A stretch of 64,000 nucleotides of DNA from Aquimarina spinulae (GTDB lineage Bacteria > Bacteroidota > Bacteroidia > Flavobacteriales > Flavobacteriaceae): assembly GCF_943373825.1 (NCBI RefSeq), contig NZ_CALSBP010000001.1:62001-126000 (forward strand). Direction: 5' to 3'. The translations under genes and the position numbers were made by a program. The notes under the pieces are model-generated. The model had not been told where the DNA came from. It did no database searches and was given only the letters and a program-made list of their open reading frames with translations. Shown here one piece after another: positions 46,413-55,629 of this stretch (position 1 is its first letter; every line of letters begins with the position of its first letter).

Positions 46413-47720
46413 TTATTCTTGCGTGATTTTTCTTATTTTGTGATTATTAGTATCTGTAACATACAGTATGTGATCTCTATCTATTATAATTCCATATGGG
46501 TAAGTAAATTGTGCCGAAGTACTTGTGCCGTCTGCAAACCCTTCTGTACTTCCTGCCAGGGTACTAACGACTCCTTGCGGTGTGATTTTTCTTATTTTAT
46601 GATTTTCAGTATCCGCCACGTATAGATTACTATTTGTGTCTATTGTAATACCTAGAGGAAAGTTAAACTGAGCTATAGTACCAATGCCGTCTGCAGAACC
46701 TAGGGTACTTCCTGCCATGGTGCTCGCTACCCCTTGCGGTGTTATTTTTCTTATTTTATGATTTTCATAATCTGTCACATACAGATTACTATCTAGGTCT
46801 ATTGCAATACCTAGAGGATAGCTAAACTTGGCCATAGTACCAGTGCCATCTGCAAAACCTTCAGTATTACCAGCCAAGGTACTTACCACCCCTTCTGGTG
46901 TTATTTTTCTTATTTTATGATTGTAAGAGTCAGCTATGTATAAATTATTATCTGTGTCTATTGCAATAGCATAAGGTCTATTAAACTGGGCAACACTGCC
47001 TTGGCCATCTGCAAATCCTGAGGTGCTGCCTGCAAGTGTGCTTACCACTCCTTGTGGTGTTATTTTTCTGATTTTATGATTATTGGTATCCGTTACGTAT
47101 AGATTATTATCTGTATCTATTGCAATACTACTGGGACCATAAAACTGGGCTGCACTACTTTGACCATCGGCAAACCCTGAGTTGCTACCTGCCAGTGTGC
47201 TTACCACTCCTTGTGGTGTTATTTTTCTTATTTTATGATTGTTAGAATCAGCTATGTATAGATTATTATCTGTATCTATTACAATACCAATAGGCCTATT
47301 AAACTGGGCAGAAATGCCTTGTCCATCTGCAAATCCTAGTGTACTACCGGCTATAGTACTTACATGTACCTCGGTAATAATATAGGAGAATTCTGGGCCG
47401 GTAAGTGTTGTACCATTTACGGATAAGGTTACCAAACCCGAATATGCTTTGGGCGGCACTACCGCTTTAATTTGGGTGTTGCTTACCGATTGTACAGTAC
47501 CTTCTTTGTCATTAAAAAATACGTGTACCTTACTGATATCTTCGCCAAAATTATTGCCGTTGATGGTGACAATAGTAGTTTTTGGCCCACTGGTAGGGCT
47601 TATATTACTTAGAGTTGCTACTGGTGGTACTACTGGCGGTGTGTTGCCATTATCATCACTACTACAACTTGCTAGCACTAGTACCAGCAATATAACTATA
47701 CTATTTTTTATTGTTTTCAT
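46413..47720 (-). CDS. IPT/TIG plus six-repeat NHL lipoprotein A
   Basis: 435 residues with the same plan as the adjacent paralogue: lipid Cys19, IPT/TIG domain, six NHL repeats. The N-terminal 120 residues are nearly identical between the two, including at DNA level, whereas repeat units differ mainly at positions after ADG and FN-P. It is the first gene of the operon. The role is likely surface binding; ligand unknown. Confidence 0.88.
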   Translation of the reverse strand: MKTIKNSIVILLVLVLASCSSDDNGNTPPVVPPVATLSNISPTSGPKTTIVTINGNNFGEDISKVHVFFNDKEGTVQSVSNTQIKAVVPPKAYSGLVTLSVNGTTLTGPEFSYIITEVHVSTIAGSTLGFADGQGISAQFNRPIGIVIDTDNNLYIADSNNHKIRKITPQGVVSTLAGSNSGFADGQSSAAQFYGPSSIAIDTDNNLYVTDTNNHKIRKITPQGVVSTLAGSTSGFADGQGSVAQFNRPYAIAIDTDNNLYIADSYNHKIRKITPEGVVSTLAGNTEGFADGTGTMAKFSYPLGIAIDLDSNLYVTDYENHKIRKITPQGVASTMAGSTLGSADGIGTIAQFNFPLGITIDTNSNLYVADTENHKIRKITPQGVVSTLAGSTEGFADGTSTSAQFTYPYGIIIDRDHILYVTDTNNHKIRKITQE

Positions 47721-47760
47721 GTGTTCTTACTTTATTGTTTTTAAAAATTTTAATCTATGT

Positions 47761-48119
47761 TAACGTGAATACTGTTTAAGAGCAGGATACGTCACTTCGA
47801 AATTCTGTAAGAATTTAGTATAGAGAAGTGTTTTTTAGCTATAAATTTTCTTGTTTTCGATACATCAAATCAGAGATTTGGCACTCAAATTGACGAAAAT
47901 TTCTTATCTATTATTCACGTTATGTTAGTATAGGTTAGTGTTGTATTAGGCATATAGATTACTATCAATTTTATTTTTAGGCGTACCCTTTGTTTTCCAT
48001 TTATGATGTCGTTTAGTTAAGTTTTTAGTTGTCGGTCAGAGTCCTTCGATAAACTCAGGAAACCTGTCGAAGATTTTTGAAAACACAAATTTGGAATCAC
48101 TTCGACAAGCTCAGTGTGG
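47761..48119. repeat. Cluster of interspersed palindromic repeats
   Basis: The 450 bases between two operons hold no gene but several inverted repeats: TAACGTGAATA/TATTCACGTTA (47761 and 47912), a nested hairpin with AAATTTTC/GAAAATTT arms (47843-47850, 47895-47902) around CAAATC-AGA-GATTTG (47866-47880), and two related units, TCCTTCGATAAACTCAGGA (48042-48060) and CACTTCGACAAGCTCAGTG (48098-48116), whose outer four bases are complementary within each unit. These resemble widespread interspersed repeats of flavobacterial genomes. Confidence 0.6.
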
Positions 48120-48169
48120 CATATTGATTTAATCTTATCCTTTAAGGTAAACAAGATTGATAATTCGGG

Positions 48170-48769
48170 TTAAAAGAAAGCAGAAATACCAATCCCCAGA
48201 AAAATAGAAGACAAGCTTTCTTTGTAATTCGATGGTGCACCTTTGGGATTGACATCTTCCCAGGAATAGCTTACACTAGGTTCGATGGCGACATGATTTC
48301 CGAGGAAAAAAGCGTAACCAGCCCCAACTCTAAAACCAAAAATATTTGATTTTATATCTGTTGAGCCAAGCAATCCTCCATTGCTAGTTGTTTTAGAACT
48401 TGCTATACCAATAAGACCTTCGAAATAGATGTTGTTTTCTAGGTAATAACGTGCAAAAGGTCCTATACCAAAACCATTAGTGGTCGTTTCTATATCTCCA
48501 AAATCTGAATCTTGCTTTTCTTTGTTTGTATTAATGCCTAATTCGAGACCAACGGCAAGATTATCGATTACAAAATATCCAACTTTTGGCGTTATTCTGG
48601 TAGTAAATGCGGTTGCTTTGTCATCATTTCTTTTTCGGGTAGTGAAATAAACATTAACACTTCCGTTAGCAATAAAACTCCCCTTTGTTTTGGCGTCAAA
48701 TCCAGAGTCTTGTGCCTGGGATGAAACTATAAAAATGAATGATACGATTAATGTGGCTACTTTTTTCAT
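48170..48769 (-). CDS. Outer-membrane beta-barrel protein (porin family)
   Basis: 199 residues. Signal peptide MKKVATLIVSFIFIVSSQAQ, then a small barrel pattern: alternating amphipathic strands (GSFIANGSVNVYFTTR, YFVIDNLAVGLELGI, FGFRVGAGYAFFLGNHVAIEPSVSYSW) and a terminal Phe-Phe. Typical of OMP_b-brl-type eight-strand proteins. Last gene of the minus-strand run from 51847; 12 bases separate it from the TapB-like gene. Confidence 0.8.
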   Translation of the reverse strand: MKKVATLIVSFIFIVSSQAQDSGFDAKTKGSFIANGSVNVYFTTRKRNDDKATAFTTRITPKVGYFVIDNLAVGLELGINTNKEKQDSDFGDIETTTNGFGIGPFARYYLENNIYFEGLIGIASSKTTSNGGLLGSTDIKSNIFGFRVGAGYAFFLGNHVAIEPSVSYSWEDVNPKGAPSNYKESLSSIFLGIGISAFF

Positions 48770-48781
48770 AATGATTTAATT

Positions 48782-49501
48782 TTAATTAATTTGATATAAG
48801 ATGCTTTTTGTGATTAGTTTTCCGTTTGCTTTGCGTGTTTCTTCTTTTACCATACCCACACCTTCTGCTATCCATTGTTTAGTGTGTTGTATCGTGGTCA
48901 TTCCCATGGTTAACTCGTTGGTATAGGTAATTACATAGCAATCAAAAGTTCCTGCAGGGGTAGTAACTTGCTCTTTTGCAATTACTTTTCTGTTTTGCAT
49001 ATTGGTGGTCATATTTATGTTCATGATTCCCGCATTTACAGACATGTGTACAGATGCATTAGGTAATTCCTGACCAATAGTTAAACTATTGGGGAAAGAG
49101 ATGTCATCTCCCGTAATACTATATTCCATGTCGTTATATTGATCAAGTATACCAGGGGCAATAAAAGATTCGGGATCTAAACGAGTCGTTTTTCCCGAAC
49201 AATTGGCTTTAAATGATGAGGTGACAATTGATTTATTGTTCTTGCCATTTTTTAGATGCATAGCAATAGTAATAACACTTTGAGTAGTTGTGTTTTTTAC
49301 ATCGGTTACCTTAAATTCGGTTATGGTAGAGAGACGTTCCTTTTTATTATATTGATGAATGGTTAGTTTTTTGCCTTTCTCGCTAGCATAAAATTTACTA
49401 CAATTATTGTTCTGAGCAGAAACCGATGTGAGTACCAGTACTGCAATTAAAAAAGCGATATGTTTTATCTGTTTGTATTTCATTTTTTTGATATGTGTCA
49501 T
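48782..49501 (-). CDS. TapB/DUF3108-like exported protein
   Basis: About 239 residues from the start at 49501 (MTHIKKMKYKQ), or 233 from 49483; both avoid the overlap with the upstream gene that the longer frame (to 49561) would create. A signal peptide ends at SVSAQ. The C-terminal half carries the family pattern TPAGTFDCYVITYTNE and QWIAEGVGMVKEET seen in TapB/DUF3108-type proteins. The molecular role is not established; members are periplasmic or outer-membrane-associated. Confidence 0.75.
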   Translation of the reverse strand: MTHIKKMKYKQIKHIAFLIAVLVLTSVSAQNNNCSKFYASEKGKKLTIHQYNKKERLSTITEFKVTDVKNTTTQSVITIAMHLKNGKNNKSIVTSSFKANCSGKTTRLDPESFIAPGILDQYNDMEYSITGDDISFPNSLTIGQELPNASVHMSVNAGIMNINMTTNMQNRKVIAKEQVTTPAGTFDCYVITYTNELTMGMTTIQHTKQWIAEGVGMVKEETRKANGKLITKSILYQIN

Positions 49502-49508
49502 GATGGTT

Positions 49509-50762
49509 TTATGGATTAAACCGAATTCTAATAGATTCTCCATTTTGCTCCACCAGTTCATAAGTTCGATCTATTGCATCTTGTATATAATCTGCATAAT
49601 TGAAATTATTAGGTAAATTGATCAAATTCACATAATTCTCTTCGAAACGAGAAGTGTCTTCAAAATAATTGGTATAATCAGAGAGACTTTCTGGTAGTTG
49701 TGGAAGTGTTACTTTATTTGTGCCATTATTCGGAATGGTAATGTCCCAAAAAAGGTTTTTGGCGGCGGGATTTATAATTTGAGTTTCGATATTGGTACAT
49801 AAATAAATGCCGGATGGTTGTACTTGTAGACTGTTTGATGTAGAGGTGTATGAAAAATCCCAGTTTGGTTTTGTAACAGATACTATTTCAGGTAAAATAT
49901 TAGTTTTAATTGCTTTGCTATGTCGTACTCCATCAGGATATGATGCTCCATAGCTTGTTAAGTAATACTCAAAGCCATCAGTGATTTCCATATGTTGAGG
50001 AAAATTACTTTCGAGATTAACATATCTGTTGGTGTCATAAATAGCAGAAAGATCAGCGTAATTTCTGTCTGAAGTATCATTTAACGTTATAGAGCGTGTA
50101 GGTACTATGGTGAAATCTGCAAAACTCAAAGTTCTATTTTCAGTTTCTTTATAATTATCGATCCATGTATATCCATAAACCACAGGATCTACATCATTTG
50201 GCTTATACTTTATTTTTAGAAAAATTTTATCAGCAGAACTTTCTTTATTATATGCATAGGTTTTGGTAGGAGCACTGGTTAGGGGATCGACTCCATCGGT
50301 AATAGTTCTGTTTTTTAGTCCATAAACAGAAAGCCTGATTTGAGTAGCCCCTGTTAGATTTAGAGTGAACTTTATGCTACCATTTCTGGTAGGGTGATAA
50401 TTGGGAGCAATTGCACTACTACCTACAGGTACATCTTTGATAGTGATTAGACCTTTATAACTATCGGTTTCTAAAAGGGTAGTAAGCATAAAACTATTAG
50501 AAGCATAACCTTTTGCGATTAGCGTGTAAACTCCTGGTATTTTATTGGTTTCTACAGTAGCTAAGATCTCTCCTTCTGCATTATTGGCTATAATCATATT
50601 AGGCAAGCTGTTTACACTAAGATTAGAATAATCAAATGTTGCTAATATGATTTCTTGATTGGGATCTATTCCGGGGCCGTTATCATCGTTAGAACAAGAC
50701 AAGAATATGGCGATCGATAGCGATAATAAAAATGTATATAAAATAGATTTTGATGTTTTCAT
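49509..50762 (-). CDS. Surface lipoprotein of unknown function
   Basis: 417 residues with a lipoprotein signal (IFLSCSNDDNGPG, lipid Cys23, acidic tail). Beta-rich with two or three Ig-like segments in the first 200 residues (e.g. VPGVYTLIAKGYASNSF), then a region with TQIINPAAKNLFWDITIPNNG; the C-terminus is helical. No named family recognised. The gene lies between a Kelch-like lipoprotein and the TapB-like gene in one direction. Confidence 0.65.
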   Translation of the reverse strand: MKTSKSILYTFLLSLSIAIFLSCSNDDNGPGIDPNQEIILATFDYSNLSVNSLPNMIIANNAEGEILATVETNKIPGVYTLIAKGYASNSFMLTTLLETDSYKGLITIKDVPVGSSAIAPNYHPTRNGSIKFTLNLTGATQIRLSVYGLKNRTITDGVDPLTSAPTKTYAYNKESSADKIFLKIKYKPNDVDPVVYGYTWIDNYKETENRTLSFADFTIVPTRSITLNDTSDRNYADLSAIYDTNRYVNLESNFPQHMEITDGFEYYLTSYGASYPDGVRHSKAIKTNILPEIVSVTKPNWDFSYTSTSNSLQVQPSGIYLCTNIETQIINPAAKNLFWDITIPNNGTNKVTLPQLPESLSDYTNYFEDTSRFEENYVNLINLPNNFNYADYIQDAIDRTYELVEQNGESIRIRFNP

Positions 50763-50830
50763 TTTTCTAAGGTTTAGATTTTGATAAGTGCTACTTTTTT
50801 GTTTTTTTACTTTCTTTAATCAAGAAGTTC

Positions 50831-51847
50831 TTAATCTTCTTTTAAGCTTCGTATTTCACCGGTTCTTCGGGAACCTCCTGTACCATCGGATTGATTGCCT
50901 CCAAAAAGCCATATCTCATCATTAAATACTAATGCTGTGTAACTATTGATACCTTCTCTTCCTGGCCTGGGGCCTTCATAGCTGGTCCAGGTCATCATAT
51001 CTGATGAATACCATATCTCGTTATTAAACTCGGTAAGGTTATCTTTACCAGCAATGACCCATACTTTATCGTTGTAAACTGTTGCAGAATGTGCATTTCT
51101 TTCTGAAAACAGCGTAGTAGGGCTAACTTCTGTCCATAAACTACCATTGGTACTGGTCCATATTTCGTTTACTTTGTTGGCGGCTATATCTTCTCCTCCT
51201 AATAAATACATTGCATCATTAAAAACAACACCTTTTTGTCCTGCTCTTCCAGGGAACGCATTATCGGTTTCTTGTATCCAGTTTAAACCATTTGCTGTTG
51301 ACCATACCTCGGTTTGGTTAGTTGTGTGATTGCCTTTTGTCACATACATTTTACTGTTATATACCAAGGTTTCATGAGCCGGTAAAGCTCCAAAAGGAGG
51401 TGATAATTCATTCCAGGAAATCCCATCTGTTGAATGCCATATATTGGTATATGGAACATCTGCACTGTCTTTACCGCCTATAAGCCAAAGCTGACCATTA
51501 AACGTAGTTAATGTAGCCCCCGAACGAAAAGATGTAAAGCTTGCTGGTGTAGTGCTAGAAAGAGGAATGGTAGCCCAATCAATACCGTTATTGCTAGACC
51601 AAAGAAAATAAGGCCCAGAACTACCATATGTATTATAACCTCCGGCAGCATAAATTTTTCCATCAAAAATAGCCATTGCAACTCCTGCAAATTCACCCAT
51701 TTGATCTTCTTCGGTCTGTACTGTAAAGGTTAAAGAAAGTTCTCCTCCTCCTCGTATAGGAGTAGTATTGTCATCATCTAAGTCACATGAAAAATGGGTG
51801 GCTGTAAGGATGATTAATAATAGTACATTGAATCTTTTTGTTTTCAT
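50831..51847 (-). CDS. Kelch-like beta-propeller lipoprotein
   Basis: 338 residues: lipid Cys21 with an acidic DLDDD run, then about five to six Kelch-type repeats of about 47 residues. Each pairs an AVVYND-W--GG or LYNSKMYV type strand with a W-S-DG--W segment (e.g. GQLWLIGGKDS, DKVWVIAGKDN, DEIWLFGGNQSDG). Such propellers are binding scaffolds. First gene of the minus operon, so its promoter lies in the gap shared with the hybrid kinase. Confidence 0.85.
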   Translation of the reverse strand: MKTKRFNVLLLIILTATHFSCDLDDDNTTPIRGGGELSLTFTVQTEEDQMGEFAGVAMAIFDGKIYAAGGYNTYGSSGPYFLWSSNNGIDWATIPLSSTTPASFTSFRSGATLTTFNGQLWLIGGKDSADVPYTNIWHSTDGISWNELSPPFGALPAHETLVYNSKMYVTKGNHTTNQTEVWSTANGLNWIQETDNAFPGRAGQKGVVFNDAMYLLGGEDIAANKVNEIWTSTNGSLWTEVSPTTLFSERNAHSATVYNDKVWVIAGKDNLTEFNNEIWYSSDMMTWTSYEGPRPGREGINSYTALVFNDEIWLFGGNQSDGTGGSRRTGEIRSLKED

Positions 51848-52441
51848 TTCTTTACTTTTAGAGTTTTACAGCTTTATATCATTACGCAACGAATATTGTT
51901 ACCTTTATTGATCTCTTATTTTTTAAATTTTATTTCCTTAATGATTTTGTTTTTGTGTGTGATTTTTAATGTATAGGTTCCGTTTTCTAAATGGGTTATA
52001 TTTAGGTATATACTATTTGTAGGAGAATGATTGAGGTGTCCTTTGTAAATCTTTCTTTTTTTATTCATGCCTGTATATCGATCAATGAATCAGACTTTAT
52101 TTTTAGACTTGATTGTGTAAAGCTAGAATATGTAAAAGAGGATCGTTATAAGGTATGTAACAAAGACTATGAATTATGTAACATTAAGAAATAGGGGGAG
52201 GTACCCCTTTTGTTAGGGGTGTTTTTTGAAATGTAAACAGCCTATTTCTTTTGATTTTCTTTCTAAAAGTGAAATAAACTTTTCGTACTTTAACAGATAG
52301 CAATTCTATAAATTATGTAACAATATTGGTTACATATGGTATAATGATGCTAATGAAAATAATGTATCATTGTAATTTTGATTATAACCGTTTGTACAAC
52401 TTAAATTTATCTTTAGTATCAAAAATTTCTCTTACATTTTT
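51848..52441. other. Divergent intergenic region with one small ORF
   Basis: About 590 bases between the Kelch lipoprotein and the hybrid kinase. Besides the 50-codon ORF (51916-52068, minus) nothing coding was seen. A TATCTTTA at 52409-52416 is one base off the -7 consensus and points at the kinase. Confidence 0.5.
51916..52068 (-). CDS. Small protein resembling a T9SS-type C-terminal domain
   Basis: A 50-residue ORF with its own ATG. The second half (IYLNITHLENGTYTLKI.. to IKEIKFKK) has the pattern of the last 35 residues of type IX-secreted proteins: strand, L-x-x-G-x-Y, strand, then a lysine-rich end. There is no signal peptide, so it is either a detached remnant of a longer secreted gene or a small protein of its own. 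Confidence 0.45.
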   Translation of the reverse strand: MNKKRKIYKGHLNHSPTNSIYLNITHLENGTYTLKITHKNKIIKEIKFKK

Positions 52442-55400
52442 TTGTTATTTCTTACCTCTTCTTACTTATGTTGGGCTCAGGAATCTGTAGTAAATCCGAC
52501 AAAAGTTGTATTTGAAGAAATAATTATCACTTCTGATGATGGGCTTCAGGCATGGGAAAATATTGATGTATTTTATGAAGATGAAGAAGGGATTATTTGG
52601 TCACTTATAGAAGATGGTTTATATCGGTATAATGGATATTCTGCTGTAAATGTGACTAGTTTTTTATCTCGTTTTCATAATCTGGATGTAGGGAATCAGG
52701 CTGGAACAAGGTTTTTGATTGATAATGATGTTATTTGGTATGGAGAACGTAAAGGATTGTATAAGATAAATCTAGAAAAACGTACTTCAGAAAAAATATT
52801 TTTAGAAGAACCGTTACATCTTCCTAATTGGCGAAATTTCATTTTACAATTGAAATCAATAGCCGATACATTATATGTAGGTACTTCTAATGGAATCTAT
52901 ATCGTAGATAAAAAATCGAATATTGTTTTAAAGAAGTATTTAACCAACGGGATTGATATTCATCATCGTAATAGCTCACATGCTGTAGAATCTTTTTTTG
53001 TAAACGCAAAAAATAATATCATTTGGGTGGCACTACCTGATGGTTTTTATAAAATTAACATCAAAAACGATCACATAGAGCATTACCAGATTAAAGATGC
53101 CCCTTATATCTATCCTCATAATTTTCATGATATTATACGCTATGATAATGTATTTTTAATGCCTACTCATGGTTTAGGAATGGTAGAGTTTAATGTAGAA
53201 ACCAAGCAGTTTTCACGTTTTGAAACCAAAGTACATGAGAAATGGAGTCGTGCTGATAATGTTATTCGATCTGCAATTCCCTTAAGCGATAGTACTTTAT
53301 TGGTTAATGTAGTTAATTTGGGAAATGCACTTTACAATAGGCATACAAAAAAATATGAGTGGTTAGAAACACCAGAACCTATGAAAGATGGTGTTTTCTT
53401 AAACTTAGATAGAAGCGGATTTGTATGGGCATCGAAACGAGGAAGAATATTTCGTTCTACCCAGCCTGTGGTTAAAACCACTCAGCATTTTAAACATAGC
53501 ATTGATATAAGCAGTTTTGTGGCTAATAATGTTTTAAAAAGCAGGCCTTCTATCGAGGGTTATTCTACTATAGATCTTAAAGAAGGAGAACGAAATGTAG
53601 TATTAGATTTTTCTATTTCTAAGCCTTATGTTTTAGATTCTATAGCGTATAAATACCGATTAAATTCGGAAAAATGGATTCCTATAAAAACAGAAAATGT
53701 GCTAAGTCTTTTTGATCTGACTGCTGGCAAAAAGAATTTAACCATTCAAGCACTTGATGAAGATAAAAATGTGTTAGCAGTACGAGAATTAATATTCATT
53801 GTTCATCAACCTTTTTATCAATCTATATATTTTATCGGTAGTTGTGTTCTTTTTCTCTTAATAGCAATATATTTATTAGGAAGGTATAGTATGTTTAAAA
53901 AAACTACCAAAAAATTACAAGAACTAGATAAAGCAAAATCTAAATTTTTCGCTAATATTTCTCATGAATTTCGTACGCCTCTTACCTTAATTTCGGGACC
54001 TATTCAACAGCAACTTAAAAAAGAAAAACTTGATCCGATTGAACGTGCCAATTTTGAAATGGCGCAACGCAACTCACATAAGTTACTTTCTCTGGTAGAT
54101 CAACTTTTAGACCTTTCGAAAATAGAAACAGGAAATTTAAAGCTTAAGATAAGTCAACAAGATGTAATCTCTTTTATAGGGAGTATAGCCGATAGTTTTA
54201 CATATTTGGCCACAGAAAAAAAGATTAACTACCTCACGTATATAAATAAAACCCAGGCTATAACATGGTTTGATAAGGATATAGTAGAAAAGGTAGTTGT
54301 AAATCTGGTATCTAATGCCATAAAGTATACACCAAACAAGGGATCTATGGTATGCAATGCTACGGTAAAAGAAAATGAATTACACTTTGTGGTAAAGAAT
54401 ACAGGTAAAGGGCTTACCAAAGAAGAAGAAGTCAAAGTTTTTGAACGATTTTATCAGATTAACGAAAACAAAGAAGGAATTGGTATTGGTTTGGCTTTGG
54501 TAAAGGAATTGGTCTCGTTGCATAAAGGAACTATAAGTGTAGAAAGCATTCCTAATGAATGGACAGTCTTCACTGTAACATTACCTATTGCTAAAAAATC
54601 TTTTTCTAAAAAAGAATTTATAGATGATTCTATTGCTATTTCCAGAAGTGAAATAGGTAACTCTATTAGTGAATATAAAGAAGAACAAGCTGTAGAAGCC
54701 GATAAAACAAATGTAGATTTACCCATTTTGCTCATTGTAGATGATAATGATGATATTCGAAGTTATGTAGAGCATATATTTACAAAACGTTATACCATCG
54801 TAAAAGCCAAAAATGGAAAGGAAGGGATTGAACAAGCCATAGTGTATATCCCAGATATTATTATTAGTGATATTATGATGCCAGTAAAAGATGGTGTTGA
54901 GCTATGTAATGCATTAAAAAGTGATGAGCGTACTAGTCATATCCCTATTGTTCTATTAACTGCAAAAGCAGGAGATGAAAACAAATTAGAAGGCATAAAG
55001 ACAGGTGCAGATGATTATATCACTAAACCATTTCATGAAGGCGTACTAAAAGAACGTATAAACAAACTGATAGAAGTTCGCAAAAAATTACAATCGCGAT
55101 ACAGTCAGGAAGTTATTTTAAGACCAAAAGATGTAACTATAACCTCTGTAGAGGAGCAATTTTTAAGCCGTATGCAAAAGGTATTGGACGAAAATTTGGT
55201 AGAATCTTCTTTTTCGATAGAACTGTTTAGTCAGGCATTAGGTATGAGTCGTATGCAACTGCACAGAAAGTTGAAAGCATTAACAGGGTTGTCTGCTTCA
55301 GAATTTATTCGATCTCAACGCCTAAAATTAGCGGCACAATTACTTAAAAAATCCGATATTAATGTATCTCAAGTAGGATATAGTGTTGGTTTTAATGATC

Positions 55401-55471
55401 ATGCATATTTTAGTAAGTGTTTTAAAGAAATGTATCATTGTACACCTAATGAGTACAGTAAGAAAAAATAA
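52442..55471 (+). CDS. Hybrid two-component sensor (propeller/Y_Y_Y, kinase, receiver, AraC)
   Basis: 1009 residues. Order: short signal ending CWAQ; Reg_prop-like beta-propeller part (about 20-370); Y_Y_Y domain (about 378-455); one membrane helix (about 458-480); HisKA with His508 (FFANISHEFRTPLTL); ATPase with NLVSNAIKYTP and GIGIGLALVKEL; receiver with phospho-acceptor Asp near 810 (IIISDIMMP); AraC helix-turn-helix (about 910-1009). Typical hybrid regulators have a full double propeller and 1300-1400 residues, so the sensor part is short. No ATG or GTG fits the start; TTG 52442 is the best choice. It probably controls the divergent lipoprotein operon (inference). Confidence 0.88.
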   Translation: MLFLTSSYLCWAQESVVNPTKVVFEEIIITSDDGLQAWENIDVFYEDEEGIIWSLIEDGLYRYNGYSAVNVTSFLSRFHNLDVGNQAGTRFLIDNDVIWYGERKGLYKINLEKRTSEKIFLEEPLHLPNWRNFILQLKSIADTLYVGTSNGIYIVDKKSNIVLKKYLTNGIDIHHRNSSHAVESFFVNAKNNIIWVALPDGFYKINIKNDHIEHYQIKDAPYIYPHNFHDIIRYDNVFLMPTHGLGMVEFNVETKQFSRFETKVHEKWSRADNVIRSAIPLSDSTLLVNVVNLGNALYNRHTKKYEWLETPEPMKDGVFLNLDRSGFVWASKRGRIFRSTQPVVKTTQHFKHSIDISSFVANNVLKSRPSIEGYSTIDLKEGERNVVLDFSISKPYVLDSIAYKYRLNSEKWIPIKTENVLSLFDLTAGKKNLTIQALDEDKNVLAVRELIFIVHQPFYQSIYFIGSCVLFLLIAIYLLGRYSMFKKTTKKLQELDKAKSKFFANISHEFRTPLTLISGPIQQQLKKEKLDPIERANFEMAQRNSHKLLSLVDQLLDLSKIETGNLKLKISQQDVISFIGSIADSFTYLATEKKINYLTYINKTQAITWFDKDIVEKVVVNLVSNAIKYTPNKGSMVCNATVKENELHFVVKNTGKGLTKEEEVKVFERFYQINENKEGIGIGLALVKELVSLHKGTISVESIPNEWTVFTVTLPIAKKSFSKKEFIDDSIAISRSEIGNSISEYKEEQAVEADKTNVDLPILLIVDDNDDIRSYVEHIFTKRYTIVKAKNGKEGIEQAIVYIPDIIISDIMMPVKDGVELCNALKSDERTSHIPIVLLTAKAGDENKLEGIKTGADDYITKPFHEGVLKERINKLIEVRKKLQSRYSQEVILRPKDVTITSVEEQFLSRMQKVLDENLVESSFSIELFSQALGMSRMQLHRKLKALTGLSASEFIRSQRLKLAAQLLKKSDINVSQVGYSVGFNDHAYFSKCFKEMYHCTPNEYSKKK

Positions 55472-55629
55472 ATAGAATACGTTTTCTTTTATGAAGCCCT
55501 TTTTTGCATAGTTTTTGTAAAATGATAAAATCAGATGAGGTTTCTAATCGTGTCGAAACGCTTTAGATTTTAAAAAATAATCATACTTTTATACACACAA
55601 TTGAATATTTCTTAGTTTGCTACTCTAAA

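Noticed and set aside
45091..47720. Direct repeats of about 160 bp that could suggest a repeat array
   Set aside because: They are the NHL repeat units of two protein-coding genes, with codon-position variation; spacing and length do not fit CRISPR.
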